Shown: piece after piece, positions 33,427-41,332 of the stretch
Layout: each line of letters starts with the position of its first letter
How positions within the stretch are numbered: position 1 is the stretch's first letter
Assembly (NCBI GenBank): GCA_963739355.1
Contig: CAVUAD010000007.1
Span: 496,001 to 560,000 of the forward strand
Direction of reading: 5' to 3'
Source of the DNA: JAWVFM01 sp963739355
GTDB lineage: Bacteria; Actinomycetota; Thermoleophilia; Solirubrobacterales; 70-9
DNA length: 64,000 nt
Position numbers and translations under genes: made by a program
Notes under the pieces: model-generated
What the model was told of the DNA's origin: nothing
What the model saw: the letters and a program-made list of their open reading frames with translations, nothing else
The model's database searches: none

Positions 33427-34101
33427 CTACTTATTGGAAGAGGAATCGGCTGAAAGGGACTTCGCGACCTCCATCAGAGCATCCAGATCATCTCCGCCCA
33501 AGAGGACGATCCCTGTCTTCCCTATGACGACGCGTATGAAGGCTGGGTTTGAGGCTCCTGCCGAACTGGGTGAGCGCGGTTCGACGCAGAGAGCAGGAAG
33601 GTCACCAACCTGGCAGAGGCTCTTGCCTACATCTGGATTTGCGGCGATGTCGTCCTTGTTGAACGCAGCAGGATCACCGCCCGCCCAGGCGCTCTCCGAG
33701 AGGACAATGCTTGGCTGGTCGAGGTCCGAAGAGGAGTCATCGGGCGCTGGATAACGAAGCTCGATCGCGCCCTTACCGATTGCGTAGACACCGACCTGGT
33801 TGCCGTCGTTCGCAGCAGGTGCATTTGGAGTCAGCAGAGGAACAGAGAGATCAGAACGCGCAGTATCGATGCTCACCGGTGTGCCCACAACCGGATCAGA
33901 GCGCACCAAGATCCTGCGGAGTTGGGCCTTACGGCTGACCGTTCGTGCCGGCACGTTGCCGCCATTCTTGGCGGAAACCGTCGTGACGTAGCGAGCGGGG
34001 CCACCGCTGTCAGAATCCCCAAAGTTGAAGGTTAAGAACCCGCCAAGTACCACGGCTGTACCACCTGCGATCAAAATGACGAACTTCGACCTCAAGTCCA
34101 T
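33427..34101 (-). CDS. Membrane-anchored orphan in a low-GC islet
   Basis: Not recognised. 224 residues: short cytoplasmic start (MDLRSK), one membrane segment (FVILIAGGTAVVLGGFLTF), then an extracytoplasmic part rich in Ser, Asp and Pro with three cysteines (SLCQVGDLPALCVEP) and a hydrophobic strand IRVVIGKTGIVLLGG. Base composition is much less GC-rich than the surroundings. Directly downstream (12 nt) of the other islet gene and probably cotranscribed. Confidence 0.65.
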   Translation of the reverse strand: MDLRSKFVILIAGGTAVVLGGFLTFNFGDSDSGGPARYVTTVSAKNGGNVPARTVSRKAQLRRILVRSDPVVGTPVSIDTARSDLSVPLLTPNAPAANDGNQVGVYAIGKGAIELRYPAPDDSSSDLDQPSIVLSESAWAGGDPAAFNKDDIAANPDVGKSLCQVGDLPALCVEPRSPSSAGASNPAFIRVVIGKTGIVLLGGDDLDALMEVAKSLSADSSSNK

Positions 34102-34113
34102 CCTCCCACCAGA

Positions 34114-34797
34114 TCAGCAGCTGCGAAACACATGACTTTCATGGTTGCTGTCTTTGCAGAAATGCCAGTTGTGATTCGTAGTGTTGCCATATTCCGCATA
34201 GTAGTACGGATAATTGAAGTTACATGGTGAACCGATTGAGTGGCAGACTTTGACATTGTCGAAGTGTGCGGTGAGTTCGTCCCCATCGTGATGCCGCTCC
34301 GAGTTCGTCAACGACAAAGGATATGAATTGAAGCCCTCGTGTACGTTGTCGAGGTTGTCGCCGTCGTACAGAATTCCCCAGGAGTAATTTGCGTTCGCAT
34401 TGTTGAGTTCGTAGACATGATCGCTCCCCGGAGACGGGAATCGCTGGTTGGGATGCGGGTGGGTTGTGCCGTCTTCTCGAACGTTGTAGTAGGCGAATAG
34501 TGGATAACCGTCCAGCTTTACCCACCCAAGTTCAAGCCAGTCCCCCGGGTCGTCGTAAGCAAAGATTGAGCGGTTTGTATCGCAGGGCGAATCGTTGAAG
34601 TCCGTCGTGTGGATTGTCGCCTTCCATCCAATCGCGGCAGTGTCCAATGTGTCCGCGCCTTCGACCTGAGTATGGGGATCCAAGTCGCAGGCGATAGCCG
34701 GCGTTGCTGAGTATGCGAAAACTAGAAGTAGGAGTAGGACGCCACCGACCCACCCAAGGAAACGGTCTTTCCTCGAACCCGGCCTTCCCTGCAGCAT
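34114..34797 (-). CDS. Exported orphan in a low-GC islet
   Basis: Not recognised. 227 residues with a signal peptide (residues ~13-36, FLGWVGGVLLLLLVFAYSATPAIA) and a mature part rich in Asn, Asp, His, Tyr and Trp with six cysteines, several near the C-terminus (VCHSIGSPCN, FCKDSN, FRSC-end), so probably disulfide-bonded. TACCTT stands 6 nt before the ATG on the minus strand. The stretch 34141-34200 has 26 G+C of 60 by my count (43%), far below the rest of the window. Confidence 0.65.
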   Translation of the reverse strand: MLQGRPGSRKDRFLGWVGGVLLLLLVFAYSATPAIACDLDPHTQVEGADTLDTAAIGWKATIHTTDFNDSPCDTNRSIFAYDDPGDWLELGWVKLDGYPLFAYYNVREDGTTHPHPNQRFPSPGSDHVYELNNANANYSWGILYDGDNLDNVHEGFNSYPLSLTNSERHHDGDELTAHFDNVKVCHSIGSPCNFNYPYYYAEYGNTTNHNWHFCKDSNHESHVFRSC

Positions 34798-34915
34798 GGG
34801 CGAAAGGTAACATCAAGTTGCAATAATGGCAAGGTTGGCGGCCTCCGAAACAGAAGTGGCGCCCTGCTGTCAGTGCGGTCGCTCAACGTAAGGCCACCGA
34901 GTCTACGATCAGCGC

Positions 34916-36265
34916 GTGACCGAAGTGAGGATCCGCGACACGCTCAGCGGCGAGCTTCAGACGCTGGAACCGGGCACCGTGGGCATCTACGCATGTGGTC
35001 CGACGGTCTACTCGCGCATCCACGTGGGCAACGCGCGGGCGTTCGTGATCCCCATGTTGCTGGCCAGATTCCTGCGCTGGACCGGCGAGTACGAGCCCAA
35101 GCTGGCGATCAACGTCACGGACATCAACGACAAGATCTACGCCGCCGCCGCGGACGCCGGCGTCCCGTCAGCCGAGTTCGCCCAGCGAATGACCGCGTCG
35201 TACACCGAGGACACCGACGCCCTCGGCCTCGGCCGGCCCGACGCCGAGCCTCTTGCGACCGAGACGATCGACCAGATCGTCGAGCTGATCGCGGCGCTGA
35301 TCGAGCGGGGGCACGCCTACGAGTCCGGCGGCGACGTCTACTTCCGGGTGCGCAGCTTCGACGACTACGGCGCGCTCTCCAACCGCGACCCCGATGACAT
35401 GGACCAGGGCGAGGAGGCGGGGACGGACTCCCTCAAGGAGAGCGCCCTGGACTTCGCGCTGTGGAAGGCGACGAAGCCGGGTGAGGACACCTCCTGGGAC
35501 TCGCCGTGGGGGCCGGGCCGTCCCGGCTGGCACATCGAGTGCTCGGCCATGGCGGAGCGCGAGCTCGGCGTGCCCCTCGCCATCCACGCGGGCGGGCTCG
35601 ACCTGGTCTTCCCCCATCACGAGAACGAGATCGCGCAGACGCGCGCCGGCCGCGGCGTGCCGCTCGCGAAGATCTGGATGCACAACGGGATGATCACCAC
35701 CGGGCCCGAGGCGAAGATGGCGAAGTCCGAGGGGAACGTCTTCCAGCTGCACGAGGCCGTGTCGCGCTTCGGCGCCGAGCCGGTCATCGACTTCCTGATC
35801 TCGGGCCACTATCGCCAGCCGCTCGCGTTCGGCGAGGAGGCGCTCGAGCAGGCCCGCGCGCGCACGGAGCGCTTCCGCGACTTCTTTCGCTCAACGCCTC
35901 GCGCCGAGGGCGAGGAGCATCCGCGCGTGCAGGCCGCGCGAGAGGAGTTCAGGTCGGCGCTCAGCGACGACTTCAAGACGCCGACCGCGATGGGCGCGCT
36001 CTTCGAGCTTGTCCTCGACGCCAACAAGGAGCCGCTGCCCGGGGCGCACGACGCGCTCGCCGAGATGCTCGACGTGCTGGGGCTGGGCTCGCTCGGGGCC
36101 GAGGACGAGGTCGACGACGCTGGGGCGCGGGCGCTGCTCGACGAGCGCGAGGCCGCCCGCGCCGCGCGGGACTTCGAGCGCGCGGACGCGCTGCGCGACG
36201 AGCTCGGCGCGCGCGGGTTCGAGATCCGCGACACAGCCGAGGGGCCGCGGCTCGTCCGCAGGTAG
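34916..36265 (+). CDS. cysS: Cysteinyl-tRNA synthetase
   Basis: Charges tRNA-Cys. Class I motifs: CGPTVYSRIHVGNARAF (HIGH as HVGN) with zinc Cys, second zinc region 'WHIECSAMA', 'GGLDLVFPHHENEIAQ' (zinc His), and KMAKSEGNV in place of KMSKS. 449 residues. GTG start at 34916 is 6 nt after TACGAT (34904-34909). Paralogue MshC (mycothiol) is excluded by full length with the C-terminal DALR domain. Followed by rlmB 7 nt later as in Bacillus. Confidence 0.95.
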   Translation: MTEVRIRDTLSGELQTLEPGTVGIYACGPTVYSRIHVGNARAFVIPMLLARFLRWTGEYEPKLAINVTDINDKIYAAAADAGVPSAEFAQRMTASYTEDTDALGLGRPDAEPLATETIDQIVELIAALIERGHAYESGGDVYFRVRSFDDYGALSNRDPDDMDQGEEAGTDSLKESALDFALWKATKPGEDTSWDSPWGPGRPGWHIECSAMAERELGVPLAIHAGGLDLVFPHHENEIAQTRAGRGVPLAKIWMHNGMITTGPEAKMAKSEGNVFQLHEAVSRFGAEPVIDFLISGHYRQPLAFGEEALEQARARTERFRDFFRSTPRAEGEEHPRVQAAREEFRSALSDDFKTPTAMGALFELVLDANKEPLPGAHDALAEMLDVLGLGSLGAEDEVDDAGARALLDEREAARAARDFERADALRDELGARGFEIRDTAEGPRLVRR

Positions 36266-36272
36266 CGGCGGC

Positions 36273-36938
36273 GTGGCGGAGCTCGAGATCGTCTACGGGC
36301 GCCGCCCCGTGGCGGAGGCGCAGCGCGGGCAGCGGCGCGTGCACCGCGTGATCACGGCCGAGGAGGTCGGCGCCGACGAGCTGACGACGCTCGCGGGCTC
36401 CCCCGACCACCAGGGGGTCATCGCCGAGGTGGACCCCTACCCGTACGCGGACCCCGGAGCGCTGCTGCGCCCCGAGGATGCCCTGGTCATCGCCCTCGAC
36501 CAGATCCAGGACCCGCGCAACCTCGGCGCGATCTGTCGCTCGGCGCTCGCCGGCGGAGCGAGCGGGGTGGTCGTGCCCGAGCGCCGCGCGGCGGCGATCA
36601 CGCCGGCCGCCTGCAAGACCTCCGCCGGCGCCGTCGAGCACCTGGCTGTGGCGCGGGTGCGGAACCTCGCGGACTGGCTGCTCCAGGCCAAGGACGAGGG
36701 AGCGTGGGTCTACGGGGCCGACGCCGGAGCGGAGCAGAGCTACGCGCAGACCGATCTCGCGGGCGGCAGGGTGGTCCTGGTCCTCGGCAGCGAGGGGGAG
36801 GGGCTTCGCCGGCGCGTCGCCGATTGCTGCGACGCCGTCGTCTCGATTCCGGTGAGCGGCGGGGTCGGGTCGCTGAACGTCGCGGCCGCGGCCGCCGTCC
36901 TGCTCTTCGAGGCGGCGCGCCAGCGCGGCCAGGCCTAA
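36273..36938 (+). CDS. rlmB: 23S rRNA 2'-O-methyltransferase, TrmH/RlmB family
   Basis: SPOUT-fold SAM-dependent RNA ribose methyltransferase. ELEIVYGRRPVAEA N-terminal substrate-binding part (residues 1-60), then LDQIQDPRNLGAICRSA (motif 1 with catalytic Arg/Asn), LVLGSEGEGLRR (motif 2) and SIPVSGGVGSLNVAAAAAVLLFE (motif 3, knot). 221 residues from GTG at 36273; longer reading lies inside cysS. The G2251-type specificity is inferred from gene order. Confidence 0.92.
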   Translation: MAELEIVYGRRPVAEAQRGQRRVHRVITAEEVGADELTTLAGSPDHQGVIAEVDPYPYADPGALLRPEDALVIALDQIQDPRNLGAICRSALAGGASGVVVPERRAAAITPAACKTSAGAVEHLAVARVRNLADWLLQAKDEGAWVYGADAGAEQSYAQTDLAGGRVVLVLGSEGEGLRRRVADCCDAVVSIPVSGGVGSLNVAAAAAVLLFEAARQRGQA

Positions 36939-36997
36939 CAACCGGCTCGGACGCGACCCTCGAACTGCAACGTCGATTGCAAATCCTCCCGGCGGGG

Positions 36998-37027
36998 TTG
37001 ACAGAACAACGCCCGTGGGATTAGTAT
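36998..37027 (+). promoter_or_regulatory. sigH promoter
   Basis: TTGACA at 36998-37003 and TAGTAT at 37022-37027 with 18 nt spacing. The leader to the GTG at 37153 is about 120 nt and holds GGCGCC inverted repeats around 37100-37130 and a GGAGG Shine-Dalgarno at 37142-37146. Confidence 0.65.
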
Positions 37028-37152
37028 GCCGCGCATAAGGGTGAAGTAAAGGTAGAGACCACAGCGAGGATCTGCCTGACTCTTTGACCCGAGGAGAGGG
37101 CGCCTAGGGGAGGCCGTGGCGCCACCAAAGTTCCGACTAACGGAGGACACCG

Positions 37153-37848
37153 GTGGCCACACCTACCCAGGAAATCTCGGCGATCGCGCCTGTTACGACA
37201 GCCGCGGCAACCGCCCGCAAGCTCAGCACTGACGCTCAACCGCAGCTTGAGGATACGTATCTGGTGGCGCTCGCCAAGCGGGGCAGCGCCGACGCGTACG
37301 ACCGGATCGTCAAGCGCTACCGGGGATTCGTCAGGCTCAAGGCCTCGTCGTACTTCCTGCTGGGCGGTGAGTCCGACGACCTGATCCAGGAGGGCCTGCT
37401 CGGGCTTTACAAGGCGATCCGCGACTTCCGTACGGACCGCGAGTCGAGCTTCCGCAACTTCGCGGAGCTCTGCATCACCCGCCAGATCATCACCGCCGTC
37501 AAGACGGCCAGCCGCAACAAGCACGCCCCCCTCAACCAGTGCGTGTCGTTCGCGCAGTCGCCCGCCGGCGACGGCGAGACCACGCTCGAGGACGTGCTGC
37601 CGGGCCCGATCTCCGAGGACCCGTCCGAGCGGGTCATCGCGAGCGAGGAGCTGGCGAGCCTGGTCTCGTGCCTGTCGAGCGTGCTCTCCGAGCTGGAGTC
37701 GGACGTCCTCTCCCTCTACCTGGACGGCTGCAGCTACGAGATCATCGGCGAGCGGCTGGAGTGCGACACGAAGACGGTCGACAACGCCCTCCAGCGCGTC
37801 AAGCGCAAGGTCAGCCTGCACATCACCGCACGCGAGGTCGTGCTCTAG
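37153..37848 (+). CDS. sigH: SigH-like sigma-70 family factor
   Basis: 231 residues with region 2 (YDRIVKRYRGFVRLKASSYFLLGGESDDLIQEGLLGLYKAIRDF in pattern; key part DDLIQEGLLGLYKAI, ~75-90) and region 4 (SVLSELESDVLSLYLDGCSYEIIGERL, HTH). The DDLIQEG core and short linker match the Bacillus SigH/sigma-30 group rather than ECF sigmas. It lies right after rlmB, the place of sigH in Bacillus. N-terminal ~30 residues are Ala/Thr-rich. GTG preceded by GGAGG. Role in development or stress is open. CTAG stop overlap with grpB-like gene. Confidence 0.88.
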   Translation: MATPTQEISAIAPVTTAAATARKLSTDAQPQLEDTYLVALAKRGSADAYDRIVKRYRGFVRLKASSYFLLGGESDDLIQEGLLGLYKAIRDFRTDRESSFRNFAELCITRQIITAVKTASRNKHAPLNQCVSFAQSPAGDGETTLEDVLPGPISEDPSERVIASEELASLVSCLSSVLSELESDVLSLYLDGCSYEIIGERLECDTKTVDNALQRVKRKVSLHITAREVVL

Positions 37849-38318
37849 GACGACTCGAGAAGCTTGCGGAGGAAGTGGTCCTTCGCCCGCCAGTAGGCCT
37901 CGGGGCCGAGAGCTGCAGCCTCGGCCTTTACGCCGTCATAGCGAGCCGCCAAGTCCGGGTCGGCGCGCATCCGGTCGCGGAGCGCGACGAGGAAGTCGTC
38001 TTCGGACCCGAGCACGGTGACCTGGATGCCGAGCGGCAGCTCGTAGTCATCTGAGTTGAAGCTGGCGAAGGTCGGCGTCCAGTTCTCGGGCTGGGCGACC
38101 GCGAAGCGCTCCCCGAGCACGGCGATCACTGACTCGAGCTGCTCCGCGTCGACGCGCAGGTTGACGTCGACGTCACCCTTGGTGCGACCGCTCGGCAGCG
38201 AGGTGGCGCCGATGTGCTCGATCGGCCCGGGGACAAGGCCGCTCATGTCGCGCTCGAACGCCGCCACCGTCCTCTCGGCTCCCGCACGCGCGCTCTCGAC
38301 CGGGCGAAGTTCCACCAT
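37845..38318 (-). CDS. GrpB-family nucleotidyltransferase-fold protein
   Basis: 157 residues. IEHIGATSLPSGRTKGDVDVNLRVD (~36-60 in pattern; 'HIG.TS.pg...K.diD') is the GrpB signature, here with DVDVN for the metal-binding acidic pair; C-terminal Y-x2-x-K-x-x-F-like helix 'YWRAKDHFLRKLLE'. Cellular role of the family is poorly known. ATG at 38318 is chosen; the longer reading from 38372 starts inside the 43-nt inverted repeat and is unlikely. Confidence 0.78.
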   Translation of the reverse strand: MVELRPVESARAGAERTVAAFERDMSGLVPGPIEHIGATSLPSGRTKGDVDVNLRVDAEQLESVIAVLGERFAVAQPENWTPTFASFNSDDYELPLGIQVTVLGSEDDFLVALRDRMRADPDLAARYDGVKAEAAALGPEAYWRAKDHFLRKLLESS

Positions 38319-38348
38319 CAATCGGCGAACACGATGACGGACGGCGCT

Positions 38349-38391
38349 GAGTGGACGATTTCGCCACGTCACGTGGCGTTTTCGTCCACTC
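38349..38391. repeat. 43-nt nested inverted repeat, copy 2
   Basis: Outer arms GAGTGGACGA/TCGTCCACTC (10 bp), inner stem GCCACGT/ACGTGGC (7 bp) around one C. Same length and spacers as copy 1 at 27257 with a different inner stem that still pairs. Lies 45 nt before the tRNA gene. Confidence 0.75.
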
Positions 38392-38436
38392 GATGACGGC
38401 AGCGACCTCTTGGCTGCGCGATACGCTCGCTGCGCT

Positions 38437-38509
38437 GCCCGCCTAGCTCAATTGGTAGAGCACTTGATTTGTAATCAAGGGGTTCTCGGTTCAAGTCCGG
38501 GGGCGGGCT
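38437..38509 (+). tRNA. trnT: tRNA-Thr (anticodon TGT)
   Basis: 73 nt cloverleaf: acceptor GCCCGCC/GGCGGGC with discriminator T, D-arm AGCTCAATTGGTAGAGC, anticodon stem CTTGA/TCAAG with loop TTTGTAA (anticodon TGT, reads ACA), T-arm TTCTCGGTTCAAGTCCGGG region with GTTCAAGTC. CCA is not encoded. The next ORF starts 1 nt after its end. Confidence 0.97.
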
Positions 38510-38510
38510 C

Positions 38511-39551
38511 TTGGCGAAAGCGCGACGACCTGACCTCTCGACGTTTCCAGGTGGAACGGAGTTCACCTGGCGCGATGGTGAGCGGCTGATCGTCCTGAGC
38601 AGGGAGGCGATCGAAGACGCGCCGGATCTTCTCGAGGGCGCCGGGTTCACCGAGTTCGAGCTCCTGACGACGCCGCGCGCCCTCGCGCAGGCACCGCTCG
38701 ACCTGGCACGCAAGGCCCACGCCGTCCACGAGGTGCAGCGGGGGCCGGTGGACGAGATCTCGGCGGCGCTCGTCGACGCGGTCCGCGGGCCCGCGCTGGT
38801 CGCGCTCGGCGGCGGCCGCGTCATCGACACGACCAAGGCGATCGCCGCGGTCAAGGGCGCGCGGGTCGCGGCAATCCCCACGACCCTCTCCGGGGCCGAG
38901 ATCACGGCGATCCACCGCCTCCCGGCCGGGATGTCGGCGTCGAAGCTGGTGCGCCCAGCCCTTGCCGTCTGCGACCCGGAGTGGATGACGAGCCTGGCCG
39001 AGGATGACCTGCGCGCCAGCGCCATGAACGCCCTGGCCCACGGCGCCGACAGCCTGGCGACACCGCTCTCGAACCCGACGGCGACGATGACGGCCCTGCG
39101 CGGGGCGGAGCTGATCGCTAAGGCTCTCGACGCCGAGCCTGCTGAGCGTGACGTGGTTGCCCTCGCGGGCGGCTCGGTCCTCTGCGCCTGGGCGCTCGAC
39201 TCGGCGCTGTTCGCCATCCACCACGTGATGTGCCAGACGCTCGTGCGAATGCTCGGCGTCCCGCACGCGGAGACCAACGCCGCGATGCTTCCGCACACGA
39301 TGGACGCGATGCGCGACCGCGCTCCGCAGGCGATGAAGGGGCTCGCCGCGGCGCTCGGGTCGGGACTGGATGGCCTCGGCGCGCGCATCCAGGCGCTTGG
39401 CGGGGGCCGGCGCCGGCTCTCGGAGCTCGGCGCCGACGCCGCGGGCATCGACGCCGCGGTGGAGGCGATGCTCGCGCGCCCCGAGCTCGGGATGACTCCG
39501 CAACCACCGGACGGCGACGAGCTGCGACGCATCGTGCAGAGCGCCTGGTGA
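38511..39551 (+). CDS. Maleylacetate reductase-like iron-type alcohol dehydrogenase
   Basis: 346 residues of the iron-ADH/dehydroquinate-synthase fold: dinucleotide site LVALGGGRVIDTTKAIA (~95-110), AIPTTLSGAEIT, metal region AMNALAHGADSLATP with Asn where most iron ADHs have Asp, as in maleylacetate reductases, and further His in IHHVMCQ and LPHTMDAM. Predicted NAD(P)H-dependent reduction in aromatic degradation, though no ring-cleavage gene is near. TTG at 38511 is the only available start and comes directly after the tRNA. Confidence 0.83.
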   Translation: MAKARRPDLSTFPGGTEFTWRDGERLIVLSREAIEDAPDLLEGAGFTEFELLTTPRALAQAPLDLARKAHAVHEVQRGPVDEISAALVDAVRGPALVALGGGRVIDTTKAIAAVKGARVAAIPTTLSGAEITAIHRLPAGMSASKLVRPALAVCDPEWMTSLAEDDLRASAMNALAHGADSLATPLSNPTATMTALRGAELIAKALDAEPAERDVVALAGGSVLCAWALDSALFAIHHVMCQTLVRMLGVPHAETNAAMLPHTMDAMRDRAPQAMKGLAAALGSGLDGLGARIQALGGGRRRLSELGADAAGIDAAVEAMLARPELGMTPQPPDGDELRRIVQSAW

Positions 39552-39583
39552 GCGAGTAACCGGGTTCCGAGAGGCGTGTAGGC

Positions 39584-41299
39584 ATGGACATGGATGCGCC
39601 CCGCGCGTCCGCGCCGCCGCGCACGGACGGAGTGATCTCAGACGAGCGCTTCGAGCGCTACCACCGCTACGCGCGCGAACGCGGGGTGAACCCGATCCTC
39701 TACACGATCGTCCGCGCGATCCTCGTCCCGGCGTTCCTCGTGTGGTTTCGGCTGGCCCGGCACGGCCGCGAGCACGCGAAGGTCAGAGGCGGCCTGATCG
39801 TCGCCTCCAACCACCGCAGCTTCCTCGACCCGTTCGTGATCGGCGCGCTTCTACCCTGGCGGCGGCGAATGCAGTTCGTGGCCAAGGTCGAGCTGTTCGA
39901 GAGCCGCCGGCAGGGCTGGCTCCTCTCGCGCCTGGGGGCGTTCCCGATCCGCCGCGGCCAGGCCGACGAGGAGGCGATGGAGACCGCCAGGCTCGCGGTC
40001 GAGCGGGGCGGCACGGTGGTGATCTTCCCGGAGGGCACACGGATCCGAAGCGGCTCCCTGGCGCGGCCGAAGCGGGGCGTCGGGCGGCTCGCCCTCGAGA
40101 CCGGGGCCGCGGTTCTGCCCGTCGCCGTGATCGGTTCCGAGCAGGTGCGCCGCGGCTGGCGAATCCGGCCCAGGAAGGTGCGCCTGCGGGCCGGGCAGCC
40201 CATGACCTTCCCGCGCACGGGTCACCCGTCTCCCGCACTCGCCGCGACGGTCACCGACCGGATCTGGCCGAACATCGAGCTGCAGTGGGAGTGGCTCGGC
40301 GGACTGCCGCCGCTCCGCAAGGCCGCGGTGATCGGCGCCGGCAGCTGGGGCACGGCGGTCGCCGTGCTGCTCGCGAAAGGCGGTCTCGAGGTCCAGCTCG
40401 GCACCCGCACCCACGAGAAGGCGGCCGAGCTGACGAAGAACCGCCAGAACGAGCGCTACCTCCCGGGAATCAACCTCGACGAGTCCATCGACGTCAAGCG
40501 CGCCACCGACATCGAGCTGGCGGGGGTGGACCTGATCTGCTTCGCGGTTCCGTCGAAGGCGCTTCCCGCCGTGGTGGGCGCGATGGCGGACCGCGTCGGC
40601 GCGCGCGCCTCGGTCCTGCTGCTGAGCAAGGGGCTGGTCCAGCCGCTCGGCACGTTGCCGGGCAACTACGTCTCCGAGCGGGTCCGCTCGCGGGCGATCG
40701 CCTCGCTCGGCGGCCCCGCGCTGGCCCGCGAGGCGGCGGGCGGAACGGCGGCGCTGGTCCTGGGATCGCAGGACCCCGACCTGCGCTCCCAGCTGGGCGA
40801 GGTCTTCGACCGGGCAGGGCTGATCTGCGAGCGGACCGACGACGTGGTCGGCGTCGAGATCGCGGGCGTGGCCAAGAACGCCGCGGCGCTGGCCTCCGCG
40901 GCGGCGGCGCCGCACGGCCTGAACGCCGCAGGGATCGCGGCGGCCCGCATCTGGCGCGAGTGCGTGGATTGGGCGTCGGCGCGCGGCGGGCGGATGGAGA
41001 CGTTCACCGGCCTCGCCGGAGTGGGGGACCTGACCGCCACCGTGCTGGCGCCGTCCAGCCGCAACCGCCAGGCCGGCGAGCTGCTCGCGGACGGGGTCCC
41101 GGCCGACCGGATACCCGACCGGATCGGACAGGCCTCCGAGGCGCTCGACACGGTTCCGCTGCTCGCCGAGGCCGTGAGCAACGCCGGCATCGAAGCGCCG
41201 GCGCTCGCGGGCCTCGCGGCCGTGATCGAGGGCGAGCTGACCGCCTCGGACTGGGTCGACGACCTGCGCCGGGCCGAGCGGGAGCGTCGAGCTGCATGA
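39584..41299 (+). CDS. Acyltransferase (PlsC) - glycerol-3-phosphate dehydrogenase (GpsA) fusion
   Basis: 571 residues joining two steps of phospholipid synthesis. Residues ~37-240: PlsC-type domain with a hydrophobic N-terminal segment (NPILYTIVRAILVPAFLVWF), NHRSFLD (His77, Asp82) and FPEGTR (148-153). Residues ~246-570: GpsA, NAD(P)-dependent reduction of DHAP to glycerol 3-phosphate, with GAGSWGTA (251-258), catalytic Lys431 (GVAKNAAALA) and GLAGVGDLTATVLAPSSRNR (476-495). Both halves look catalytically intact and the join (around 'GGLPPLRKAAVIG') is in frame, without frameshift. Channeling of G3P to acylation is inference. ATG at 39584. Confidence 0.93.
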   Translation: MDMDAPRASAPPRTDGVISDERFERYHRYARERGVNPILYTIVRAILVPAFLVWFRLARHGREHAKVRGGLIVASNHRSFLDPFVIGALLPWRRRMQFVAKVELFESRRQGWLLSRLGAFPIRRGQADEEAMETARLAVERGGTVVIFPEGTRIRSGSLARPKRGVGRLALETGAAVLPVAVIGSEQVRRGWRIRPRKVRLRAGQPMTFPRTGHPSPALAATVTDRIWPNIELQWEWLGGLPPLRKAAVIGAGSWGTAVAVLLAKGGLEVQLGTRTHEKAAELTKNRQNERYLPGINLDESIDVKRATDIELAGVDLICFAVPSKALPAVVGAMADRVGARASVLLLSKGLVQPLGTLPGNYVSERVRSRAIASLGGPALAREAAGGTAALVLGSQDPDLRSQLGEVFDRAGLICERTDDVVGVEIAGVAKNAAALASAAAAPHGLNAAGIAAARIWRECVDWASARGGRMETFTGLAGVGDLTATVLAPSSRNRQAGELLADGVPADRIPDRIGQASEALDTVPLLAEAVSNAGIEAPALAGLAAVIEGELTASDWVDDLRRAERERRAA

Positions 41300-41332
41300 G
41301 TTCGACCACGATCAGCGGGCTACGCTTGGGTG

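Noticed and set aside
33340..34900. Prophage or integrative element
   Set aside because: No integrase, phage or conjugation genes and no flanking direct repeats; only two orphan genes.
38319..38372. Longer start of the GrpB-family gene at 38372
   Set aside because: The extra codons are the 43-nt inverted repeat and do not match the family.
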